16,512 bases of DNA from an uncultured Pedobacter sp. (GTDB lineage Bacteria > Bacteroidota > Bacteroidia > Sphingobacteriales > Sphingobacteriaceae), in contig NZ_CAMLHF010000122.1 in assembly GCF_946479715.1 (NCBI RefSeq), positions 1-16,512 of the forward strand, given 5' to 3'. The notes below the pieces were generated by a model. The model was given only the letters and a program-made list of their open reading frames with translations. It did no database searches and was not told the origin of the DNA. Shown in pieces: positions 7,862 through 14,335 of the stretch. Numbering within the stretch: position 1 is the stretch's first letter; the number at the start of each line of letters is the position of its first letter. The position numbers and the translations under genes were made by a program.

Positions 7862-8446
7862 ATGAAGAAGTTCACTTTTTTTTCTCTTTCTATGTTAATG
7901 ATGTTGCTTTATGCTTGCACGGGGAGCGATTATTCCCCTAAGCCAAGAGGATATTTTAATATTGAAATGCCGAAAAAAGTGTATACAACCTTTAATAAAG
8001 GATGTGCTTTTTCTTTTGATTACCCGGTGTATGCAGAGATGTTAAAAGACAGTAGTAAAGACACCAGACCTTGCTGGTACAACCTTTCTTTTAATCAATT
8101 TAATGCGCGTTTGCATTTAACATATTATGATATCTCTTCTAAAAAGGAGTATGAAGGGTTAGTTGAAGACGCAAGGACTTTTGCATTTAAACATACGGTG
8201 AAAGCAAACTCAATAGATCAGAAATTGATTAACTATCCGGAAAAGAAGGTTTATGGAGTGTATTATGCAATAGAGGGAAATACAGCATCGTCCGTTCAGT
8301 TCTTTTTAACAGATAGCACCAAGCACTATTTTAGAGGGGCATTATATTTTAACGAGCGGCCGCAGTACGATTCTATACAACCAGTCGTTTCCTTTATTAA
8401 AAAGGATATTGACAGAATGATTAGTACATTTAAGTGGATAAAATAA
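7862..8446 (+). CDS. gldD: Gliding motility-associated lipoprotein GldD
   Basis: This 194-residue protein has a lipoprotein signal peptide (residues 1-18, lipobox LLYAC with Cys19) followed by YSPKPRGYFNIEMPKKVY, the conserved opening of GldD, then CAFSFDYPVYAEM, a conserved Cys-Trp-Tyr (RPCWYNLSF), and the C-terminal VVSFIKKDIDRMISTFKW. In Flavobacterium johnsoniae, GldD is one of the lipoproteins needed for gliding and linked to the type IX secretion apparatus; in non-gliding relatives it is kept, probably for secretion or envelope function. It would sit lipid-anchored in the cell envelope. The ATG follows the aroE stop codon with no gap. A metallo-hydrolase gene begins 20 bp later with an AAGGA site. 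No other gld or spr gene is in the window, which is usual, as gld genes are scattered. Confidence 0.9.
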   Translation: MKKFTFFSLSMLMMLLYACTGSDYSPKPRGYFNIEMPKKVYTTFNKGCAFSFDYPVYAEMLKDSSKDTRPCWYNLSFNQFNARLHLTYYDISSKKEYEGLVEDARTFAFKHTVKANSIDQKLINYPEKKVYGVYYAIEGNTASSVQFFLTDSTKHYFRGALYFNERPQYDSIQPVVSFIKKDIDRMISTFKWIK

Positions 8447-8466
8447 GGCCACATAAGGAATTTAAA

Positions 8467-9105
8467 ATGATCAGTATACAAAGATTTACTTTTAACCCTG
8501 TAAGGGAAAACACTTATGTTTTATACGATGAAACGGGTGAATGTGTAATAATAGATCCTGGAATGTATGACGGAGAAGAGCAAAACATTCTGGTTAAATT
8601 TATAAAAGAGCATAACCTAAAGCCGGTACTCTTATTAAATACCCATTGTCATTATGATCATGTATTTGGAAATAAGTTTGTATATGATAATTGGGGGTTA
8701 AAACCACAATTCCATAAAGGTGAACTATTTGTGCTGCAAGCAATACCAGGATATTTGCCTCAAATGGGTTTGCGTTATGAACTTTCTCCGGAACCTGAAG
8801 TTTTCTTACCAGAAACCGGTAAGGTTAAATTTGGTAATAGCGAACTTGATTTAATTTTTGCACCAGGACATTCACCAGCACATTTATGCTTTTATGCTGC
8901 TGCTGATAATTTTCTTATTGGTGGTGATGTACTATTTTACTCGAGTATTGGCCGCACAGATCTTCCGGGAGGCAATCACATGCAATTGATCAACAGTATC
9001 AAAAATAACTTGTTTATATTGCCTGATGATTGTGAAGTTTTCCCGGGGCATGGACAACCTACAACTATAGGCTTTGAGAAACAGCATAATCCTTTTTTAC
9101 AGTAA
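8467..9105 (+). CDS. Metallo-beta-lactamase-fold hydrolase (glyoxalase II-like)
   Basis: From the ATG at 8467 the protein has 212 residues and all metal ligands of the binuclear MBL fold: HCHYDH (60-65), His135 in PGHSPAH, Asp154 in GGDVLF and His195 in PGHGQPT. The sequence PGH(S)xxH and SIGRTDLPGG are those of the YcbL/glyoxalase II-like group, which hydrolyse thioesters such as S-lactoylglutathione analogues; the true substrate here is not known. It has no signal peptide and is presumably cytosolic. I place the start at 8467 because an AAGGA (8456-8460) lies 6 nt upstream and the family starts at this point; an ATG at 8434 would overlap gldD and add 11 unrelated residues. It is in series with gldD (20 bp before) and the permease gene (17 bp after). 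Confidence 0.9.
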   Translation: MISIQRFTFNPVRENTYVLYDETGECVIIDPGMYDGEEQNILVKFIKEHNLKPVLLLNTHCHYDHVFGNKFVYDNWGLKPQFHKGELFVLQAIPGYLPQMGLRYELSPEPEVFLPETGKVKFGNSELDLIFAPGHSPAHLCFYAAADNFLIGGDVLFYSSIGRTDLPGGNHMQLINSIKNNLFILPDDCEVFPGHGQPTTIGFEKQHNPFLQ

Positions 9106-9122
9106 CTTTTATTGATAAATAA

Positions 9123-10355
9123 TTGAATACACCTTTCTACATAGCTCGCAGGTATCTTTTCGCGAAAAAATCTACCAATGCTATAAACATCATTTCTACA
9201 ATTTCTGTGGTTGGTGTTTTTGTAGGGAGTGCCGCGTTGATTATTATTTTATCTGTGTTTAATGGCTTTGAGGAAGTTGTATTGAAAATGTTTAATACGA
9301 TTACGCCGCAGGTTGTTATTTCGCCTGTTCAGGGTAAAACATTTGACCCAAATACGGGTTATTTCAATAAATTAAAGCAAAATAAGAGTATCTATTCCTA
9401 TAGTGAAGTGCTTTCAGAAAACGCTTTGTTAAGGTATAACGATAAGCAGTCCGTTGGTTTAATAAAAGGGGTTAGTCCGGATTATCTGAAAAATAAAAGT
9501 TTAGACAGTATTACTATTGAAGGTAAGTTTTTGCTTGAAAATAGTAGTGGCAATTATGCTGTAATCGGTTCGGCAATTCAAACTTACCTGATGGTAAATA
9601 CCACGAATCCGTTTAATCCATTGCAGATATTTTCTCCAAAAAAAGGGAGTAAAACGAGTTCCATTAATCCGGCGGATGATTTTACGGTATTATCAATTCC
9701 AGTGTCGGGAGTTTTTGAAGTTCAGCAGGATTTTGATAATGTAGCCATTGTCCCTTTAAAATTTGCACGGGATTTATTAGGAGAACCTCAAAAAATCACT
9801 TCTATCGAGATCAACCTAAAACCTGGAATTAATGCAGATGCTTTTAAAAAGAATATTGAAGAAAATATAGGCAAGCATTTTGAAGTGAAGGACAGAATAC
9901 AGCAAAATAAAGTGCTTTATAACATCCTGGGGAGCGAAAAATGGGCGGTTTATATTATTCTTACTTTTATTTTAATTATCGCTATCTTTAATATAATCGG
10001 TTCTTTAACCATGTTGGTTATAGATAAACTGAAGGATATAGCCGTATTAAGCAGCTTGGGGGCTGGAAAAAAATTGATTAAACGAATATTTCTATTTGAA
10101 GGAATGATGATTACTATGACCGGCTGTATCGTTGGTTTGGTAGTTGGATTTCTCTTCTGTTTATTACAACAAAAATTCGGACTTATTAAAATGTCACAAG
10201 ATAATTTGGTGATCACCAATGCATATCCAGTGGCATTTAAATGGAAGGATTTTCTGTTGGTGTTTTTAACTGTAAGTGTGTTTTCTTTTGTGGCATCAGC
10301 TTTGTCATCTAACTTAAGTGTGAAGAAGATAAACCACTTAAATCAAGATCTCTAA
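9123..10355 (+). CDS. FtsX-family ABC transporter permease, LolC/LolE type, with a TTG start
   Basis: This 410-residue inner-membrane protein has the LolC/E plan: a short cytosolic start MNTPFYIARRYLFAKKSTNA, membrane segment 1 (about 22-46), a large periplasmic MacB-like domain (about 50-270), and three C-terminal segments (about 274-300, 330-350, 375-397) with the FtsX motif DIAVLSSLGAGKKLIKRIFL between them. LolCDE extracts lipoproteins from the inner membrane for delivery to the outer membrane; in Bacteroidota one such gene commonly serves in place of two. The start must be the TTG at 9123, because TAA lies directly before it in frame (9120-9122) and the next residues match the family start. 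No ATPase (LolD) gene is present nearby. A lipoprotein gene follows after 4 bp. Release of lipoproteins such as GldD is a plausible but unproven role. Confidence 0.9.
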   Translation: MNTPFYIARRYLFAKKSTNAINIISTISVVGVFVGSAALIIILSVFNGFEEVVLKMFNTITPQVVISPVQGKTFDPNTGYFNKLKQNKSIYSYSEVLSENALLRYNDKQSVGLIKGVSPDYLKNKSLDSITIEGKFLLENSSGNYAVIGSAIQTYLMVNTTNPFNPLQIFSPKKGSKTSSINPADDFTVLSIPVSGVFEVQQDFDNVAIVPLKFARDLLGEPQKITSIEINLKPGINADAFKKNIEENIGKHFEVKDRIQQNKVLYNILGSEKWAVYIILTFILIIAIFNIIGSLTMLVIDKLKDIAVLSSLGAGKKLIKRIFLFEGMMITMTGCIVGLVVGFLFCLLQQKFGLIKMSQDNLVITNAYPVAFKWKDFLLVFLTVSVFSFVASALSSNLSVKKINHLNQDL

Positions 10356-10359
10356 TCAT

Positions 10360-10740
10360 ATGAATCGATTTAATAAGAATTCAGTAGTTTTATTAGTGTT
10401 GCTTACAGGAGTAATTATGGCCTGTAACAGGAAGGATGCCGAAGAGACAGCAGGAACTACAAGAGTAATAAAAGGATTGTATAGCTATGGCCCCGAAATA
10501 AAGTCATTTACAGATTGTGATGAGGGTAGGGAGTATTGGGTAGCAGATAGCGCAAAAACACTCGAGCTCGCTTATAGTAACTTCAATTTCGAGAAGCCGT
10601 ACGAACCCGTTTATATCGAAGTAGAGTGTCATTTAATCAAATCTGACAGTTTAATTGTATCAGCAGATTTTGATTCTACAATGGTAGTAACTAAAGTGCT
10701 TAAAATAACTAAAGAAATACCTGACGGGCCTTGTAACTAA
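10360..10740 (+). CDS. Small lipoprotein, possibly related to the NlpE C-terminal OB-type domain
   Basis: The 126-residue product has a type II signal peptide with lipobox VIMAC (Cys22) and a mature part of about 104 residues. It contains GLYSYGPEIKSFTDCDEGREYWVAD, then KPYEPVYIEVECHL and a final strand region MVVTKVLKITKE. This order (Y-x-FTDC-x-G-x-YWVAD, then YEPVYIEV, then V-x-KVLK) recalls the C-terminal OB-like domain of NlpE/COG3015-type copper-related lipoproteins, but I recognise it only by pattern. There is one Cys in that block, one in ECH and one at the end (GPCN), so a disulfide is possible. The gene starts 4 bp after the permease stop and closes the run that begins with the comA-like gene. 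No N-terminal NlpE domain is present. Confidence 0.7.
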   Translation: MNRFNKNSVVLLVLLTGVIMACNRKDAEETAGTTRVIKGLYSYGPEIKSFTDCDEGREYWVADSAKTLELAYSNFNFEKPYEPVYIEVECHLIKSDSLIVSADFDSTMVVTKVLKITKEIPDGPCN

Positions 10741-10748
10741 TTGAGGGC

Positions 10749-11594
10749 TTAGGGAATTAAATATAGCTCATGTTCAATTGGCTGAATTAATCCCTTTTCA
10801 ATGGCTAGCTTAAACAGTACATCTATTGCTTTTCTTCCTTCAATACCGAGATCAACGGAGTATTTGTTTACGTATAACTCAATGTGCTTATACATTACCT
10901 CTTCACTCATTTCCTGAGCATGCTCTTTAATGAAATCTATGCCTGATTTAGGGTTAGCAAAAGCAAATTCAACAGACTTTCGCAACAGTCTGTTTACTTT
11001 TTCCTGTATTTCTCTGTCAAGATTCCTGTTAATTACAATTCCTCCAAGCGGTATGGCACACCCTGTTAATTGTTCCCAGTAGCTTCCTAAGTCAACAATC
11101 TTATGAAGTCCTTTGTCAGAATAAGTAAAACGATTCTCATGGATAATGAGGCCAACATCAATCTTGTTATTAATTAAAGCAGACTCAATTTCAGAGAAAA
11201 TCATTTCCTGTTTGTCTACTAAATGGGGAAAGGCGATCCCCAATAGAAAATTTGCTGTAGTATACTTTCCGGGAATTCCAACTTTAAGATTTGCGGTTAA
11301 TTCCTCTGGATTATGAATAAGGTTTTCATTTTTACAGATAAGCAGAGGGCCTACACCAAATCCAAGGGCACTTCCTGCGTCCAATAGTGCGTATTGCTTA
11401 TACACATGGGCAAAAGCATGGAAACTTAGCTTGGTAATGTCTAACTCGCCTCTGAAAGCTTTTTGGTTTAGGGTTTCTACATCATCGAAGAATACCTCAA
11501 AGTCTAAACCTTCAGTATCAATTTTATGGTGTATGAGTGCATCAAAAATAAATGTATCATTTGGGCACGGAGAAAAGCCAAGACTTAGTTTCAT
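10749..11594 (-). CDS. mqnD: 1,4-dihydroxy-6-naphthoate synthase
   Basis: This 281-residue enzyme catalyses the late step of the futalosine menaquinone route, cleaving cyclic dehypoxanthinyl futalosine to 1,4-dihydroxy-6-naphthoate. Signature blocks are LGFSPCPNDTFIFDAL near the N-terminus (5-20), the DITKLSFHAFAHV region, GSALGFGVGPLL, VGIPGKYTTANFLL, DVGLIIHENRFTY and GCAIPLGGIVINR, all typical of MqnD rather than the related chorismate dehydratase MqnA. The fold is a periplasmic-binding-protein-like two-lobe enzyme, but no signal peptide exists and it is cytosolic. It lies 34 bp after mqnB on the same strand, so the two are likely cotranscribed. Its stop codon is 8 bp from that of the opposing lipoprotein gene, and I see no terminator there. 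Confidence 0.95.
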   Translation of the reverse strand: MKLSLGFSPCPNDTFIFDALIHHKIDTEGLDFEVFFDDVETLNQKAFRGELDITKLSFHAFAHVYKQYALLDAGSALGFGVGPLLICKNENLIHNPEELTANLKVGIPGKYTTANFLLGIAFPHLVDKQEMIFSEIESALINNKIDVGLIIHENRFTYSDKGLHKIVDLGSYWEQLTGCAIPLGGIVINRNLDREIQEKVNRLLRKSVEFAFANPKSGIDFIKEHAQEMSEEVMYKHIELYVNKYSVDLGIEGRKAIDVLFKLAIEKGLIQPIEHELYLIP

Positions 11595-11628
11595 GGCCTA
11601 AAGATAAGGAGTATGAAAAGTTGAATAG

Positions 11629-12261
11629 TTATGTATTTGTCAAAAATCCAAGAGTCCACTCGTTTAGGTTTTTTATGGCAAGGCCAATGTTCCAGGCGGC
11701 TTTGTTTCTTGGCTCAACATAATTGGAAATGCTGCGGATCTGCAGGCATGGGATGCCGGCTTTTTCACATCCATATAATACAGCAGCCCCCTCCATACTT
11801 TCTGTTACAGGATTTAAGCGGGATTTAACGGCCGAAATGCTTACTTCATTTCCATGAACGCGATTAACTGTTATCCCTTTTACTTTTTTCAGCTTTGTTA
11901 CCGACTCGCTTAGCAGGTTGTTGTATGCAGAATAGCTGCTTTTACCGAATCCAAGTTCATCAATAGGGATAAAATGTTCCTTGTTTTCGGCTCCAAGCTC
12001 TGCGAACTCATCTACAGTTATGTTTAGTACAGAACCCAGGGGAATTGAATGATCAAAGCATCCGGCGATACCGAGGTTTAAAACAAGATTATATTTAGCC
12101 GATAGATGCTGCCCTAAAGCAAATGCTGTTGCTGTCATCCCTACGCCCGTAATGAGAATGTCAAATTCGGGAGTTTGCATAAAATCTTTTTCAGGGAGCT
12201 TGAAATGCTCGATTAATAACCCGATTTCTGGCCTTGTGGCGACAACTAGCAGAATCTTCAT
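11629..12261 (-). CDS. mqnB: Futalosine hydrolase
   Basis: From the ATG at 12261 the protein has 210 residues of the nucleoside phosphorylase/MTA nucleosidase fold. Blocks that identify it are LVVATRPEI at the start, ILITGVGMTATAFALG (glycine-rich phosphate-site loop), LNLGIAGCFDHSIPLGSV, the catalytic ESMEGAAVLYGCEKAGIPCLQIRSIS region and NYVEPRNKAAWNI, the last being specific to futalosine hydrolase as compared with MTA/SAH nucleosidase. It removes hypoxanthine from futalosine to give dehypoxanthinyl futalosine. An ATG at 12267 (adding MF) is equally possible. mqnD follows after 34 bp. mqnA, mqnC and mqnE are not in the window and should be elsewhere in the genome. Upstream is the divergent region shared with the PTPS gene. 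Confidence 0.94.
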   Translation of the reverse strand: MKILLVVATRPEIGLLIEHFKLPEKDFMQTPEFDILITGVGMTATAFALGQHLSAKYNLVLNLGIAGCFDHSIPLGSVLNITVDEFAELGAENKEHFIPIDELGFGKSSYSAYNNLLSESVTKLKKVKGITVNRVHGNEVSISAVKSRLNPVTESMEGAAVLYGCEKAGIPCLQIRSISNYVEPRNKAAWNIGLAIKNLNEWTLGFLTNT

Positions 12262-12307
12262 AAACATCTAAGTTACTGTTAAACCTTTCTACTTTAAGCT
12301 TTCTGCG

Positions 12308-12333
12308 TATATTTGTTTGTTAATTACAAACAA
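12308..12333 (+). promoter_or_regulatory. -7 element overlapping an inverted repeat in the mqnB/PTPS divergent region
   Basis: TATATTTG (12308-12315) is an exact match to the Bacteroidota -7 consensus TAnnTTTG and lies 30 bp before the PTPS ATG. Overlapping its last three bases is an 8-bp perfect inverted repeat, TTGTTTGT (12313-12320) and ACAAACAA (12326-12333), with a 5-nt spacer TAATT. A transcript from this promoter would begin within the repeat, so it fits an operator better than an RNA hairpin. I do not find a clear TTG at -33. The region is also the upstream DNA of mqnB on the other strand. Confidence 0.45.
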
Positions 12334-12345
12334 TAACCTTTTATA

Positions 12346-12756
12346 ATGATATATATCACAAGAAAAGCATCATTTAACGCAGCGCATAAACTTTCGAGGC
12401 CAGACTGGACTGAAGATAAAAATACGGAAGTTTATGGAAAATGTGCTAATCCAAACTGGCATGGACATAATTACCAGCTGTATGTAACGGTTAAGGGAGA
12501 GATCAATCCTGAAACAGGATTTTTGGTCGACTTAAAATGGTTAAAAGACATTACAAATACTCAGGTAGTTGATAAGATTGACCATAAGAACCTAAATCTT
12601 GATGTTGATTTCATGAAAGGGAAACTTGCCTCAACAGAGAATTTAGCTATAGCAATATGGGAGGAATTATATGCGCTTATTGCCGAATCAGGAGCTCAAT
12701 TGCATTGCATAAAAATTTACGAAACCGAGAATAATTTTGTTGAGTATTTCGGCTAA
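12346..12756 (+). CDS. 6-pyruvoyltetrahydropterin synthase homologue (biopterin-type PTPS)
   Basis: This 136-residue enzyme has the zinc ligands His14 (FNAAH), His39 and His41 (HGHNY), catalytic Cys33, and the Asp79-His80 pair (IDHKNLNLD), with Glu126 in YETENN as the pterin anchor. The spacing is Cys-x5-His-Gly-His (CANPNWHGH), as in animal PTPS (CNNPNGHGH), and the following [17 protein letters not shown] resembles the animal enzyme too. By my recall of the COG0720 subgroup motifs, QueD of queuosine synthesis has Cys-x3-His-Gly-His, so this is more likely a true 6-pyruvoyltetrahydropterin synthase (PTPS-II). It would convert dihydroneopterin triphosphate, the FolE product, into 6-pyruvoyl-tetrahydropterin. 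folE begins 11 bp downstream, which supports this. A QueD role cannot be excluded by sequence alone. A -7 element and inverted repeat lie upstream. Confidence 0.88.
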   Translation: MIYITRKASFNAAHKLSRPDWTEDKNTEVYGKCANPNWHGHNYQLYVTVKGEINPETGFLVDLKWLKDITNTQVVDKIDHKNLNLDVDFMKGKLASTENLAIAIWEELYALIAESGAQLHCIKIYETENNFVEYFG

Positions 12757-12767
12757 TAATCACAGAT

Positions 12768-13397
12768 ATGAATCATACAGATCATTTAGATGAGACAGAG
12801 GACGGGTATATAAAAATCGACCGTTATAACGAAGAAAAAATCACCTCGGTAGCTAATCATTATAAAGATATCTTAAGTCAGCTAGGCGAAAATCCGGAAC
12901 GGGAAGGGTTAATAAAAACTCCTGAACGCGTGGCTAAAGCCCTTCAGTACTTGACACATGGTTATGACCTTAATCCGGCCGAGATTTTACGCGGAGCCAT
13001 GTTTAAAGAAGACTATAGTCAAATGGTTGTAGTGAAAGATATAGAGGTTTTTTCTATGTGCGAGCATCATATGCTTCCTTTTTTTGGGAAAGCACACGTT
13101 GCTTACATTCCTAACGGTCATATTGTTGGTTTAAGTAAAATACCGCGTATAGTTGATGCTTTTGCCAGACGATTACAGGTTCAGGAACGCTTAACAAACG
13201 AGATTAGAGATTGTATTCAGGAAACCCTTCAGCCCGCGGGAGTTGCAGTGGTGATAGAGTGCAAGCACTTATGCATGGCAATGAGAGGGATACAAAAACA
13301 AAATTCTGTTACCACCACATCAGCGTTTACAGGAGAGTTTGCAAAAGATAAAACAAGAGCTGAATTTTTAAGATTAATAACAGCCAACTTACATTAA
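12768..13397 (+). CDS. folE: GTP cyclohydrolase I (type IA)
   Basis: This 209-residue enzyme opens GTP to dihydroneopterin triphosphate, the common precursor of folate, biopterin-type cofactors and queuosine. The zinc site is present and complete: Cys98 and His101 in [10 protein letters not shown] and Cys169 in [11 protein letters not shown]. Other conserved parts are [19 protein letters not shown] (about 41-59), [20 protein letters not shown] (118-137) and the phosphate-binding [12 protein letters not shown] block. It is therefore the zinc type IA (FolE), not the metal-flexible type IB. It begins 11 bp after the PTPS gene and is followed by fabD after 18 bp, so the three genes probably form one unit. 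A disordered acidic start of about 20 residues precedes the conserved domain. Confidence 0.96.
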   Translation: MNHTDHLDETEDGYIKIDRYNEEKITSVANHYKDILSQLGENPEREGLIKTPERVAKALQYLTHGYDLNPAEILRGAMFKEDYSQMVVVKDIEVFSMCEHHMLPFFGKAHVAYIPNGHIVGLSKIPRIVDAFARRLQVQERLTNEIRDCIQETLQPAGVAVVIECKHLCMAMRGIQKQNSVTTTSAFTGEFAKDKTRAEFLRLITANLH

Positions 13398-13415
13398 AAA
13401 AGAACCAACATATTT

Positions 13416-14297
13416 ATGAAAGCATATGTATTTCCAGGTCAAGGTGCCCAATTTTCAGGTATGGGAAAAGAACTATACGAAAATGAGCAGGCCAAAACAT
13501 TATTCGAAAGGGCAAATGAAATTATAGGGTTCCGCATCAGCGATATCATGTTCTCCGGTTCGGATGAAGAGCTTAAGGAAACTAAGGTAACACAGCCTGC
13601 AATATTTTTACATTCTGTTATTTTAGCCAAAACATTAGGCGAAGGATTTAAGCCAGATATGGTTGCCGGACACTCGCTAGGTGAATTCTCGGCCCTTGTT
13701 GCCGCATCAGCATTGTCATTTGAGGATGGTTTGAAACTGGTTATTGCACGGGCAAATGCAATGCAAAAAGCATGCGAACTTCAGCCATCAACTATGGCGG
13801 CTATACTTGGTTTAGCAGATGAAGTAGTTGAAAATATTTGCAATGATATTGATGAAGTAGTGGTAGCTGCAAATTACAATTGTCCCGGACAAATTGTAAT
13901 CTCAGGAAGTATTGAAGGCGTTGATATCGCTTGTCAGAAGTTAACTGAAGCAGGCGCAAAGCGTGCATTAAAGCTGAATGTAGGTGGTGCATTTCACTCT
14001 CCATTGATGGAACCTGCTAGAATAGAATTAAAAGAGGCTATAGAGAATGTGACCATATTGCCTCCGGTGTGTCCTATTTATCAGAATGTAGATCCAACAC
14101 CAAATACAGATCCTCAAAAAATTAAGTCAAATTTAATCACCCAATTAACGGGTGCTGTGAAGTGGACACAGACCATAGAGCGCATGATTGCCGATGGAGC
14201 AACTGAATTTGTAGAAGTTGGCCCGGGAAATGTATTACAAGGCCTGGTAAAAAAGGTGAATAGAGCAATGCCAACAAGTTCTGCAACAACAATCTAA
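13416..14297 (+). CDS. fabD: Malonyl-CoA:ACP transacylase
   Basis: This 293-residue enzyme moves malonyl from CoA to acyl carrier protein for type II fatty acid synthesis. It has the start FPGQGAQFSGMG, the nucleophile elbow GHSLGE (Ser87), the malonate-binding Arg112 (IARANAMQ), catalytic His194 in GGAFHSPLM, and QLTGAVKWTQTIERM and VEVGPGNVLQGLV near the end, all in the FabD order. The length fits the family. It follows folE by 18 bp. The C-terminal tail (PTSSATTI) is loose. Standing apart from the other fab genes in the window, it is likely the housekeeping copy; no polyketide synthase is nearby. A 14-bp palindrome begins 4 bp after its stop codon. Confidence 0.96.
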   Translation: MKAYVFPGQGAQFSGMGKELYENEQAKTLFERANEIIGFRISDIMFSGSDEELKETKVTQPAIFLHSVILAKTLGEGFKPDMVAGHSLGEFSALVAASALSFEDGLKLVIARANAMQKACELQPSTMAAILGLADEVVENICNDIDEVVVAANYNCPGQIVISGSIEGVDIACQKLTEAGAKRALKLNVGGAFHSPLMEPARIELKEAIENVTILPPVCPIYQNVDPTPNTDPQKIKSNLITQLTGAVKWTQTIERMIADGATEFVEVGPGNVLQGLVKKVNRAMPTSSATTI

Positions 14298-14300
14298 GCC

Positions 14301-14314
14301 AGGTAATATTACCT
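14301..14314. repeat. Perfect 14-bp palindrome between fabD and the sensor gene
   Basis: AGGTAATATTACCT is its own reverse complement, with no spacer, so it cannot form a stable RNA hairpin loop and looks like a possible dimeric protein-binding site. It lies 4 bp after the fabD stop and 22 bp before the GTG of the next gene. TACCTTTA (14310-14317), overlapping it, resembles a -7 element except for its last base. Confidence 0.4.
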
Positions 14315-14335
14315 TTATTAAAATAATATTTAAGT

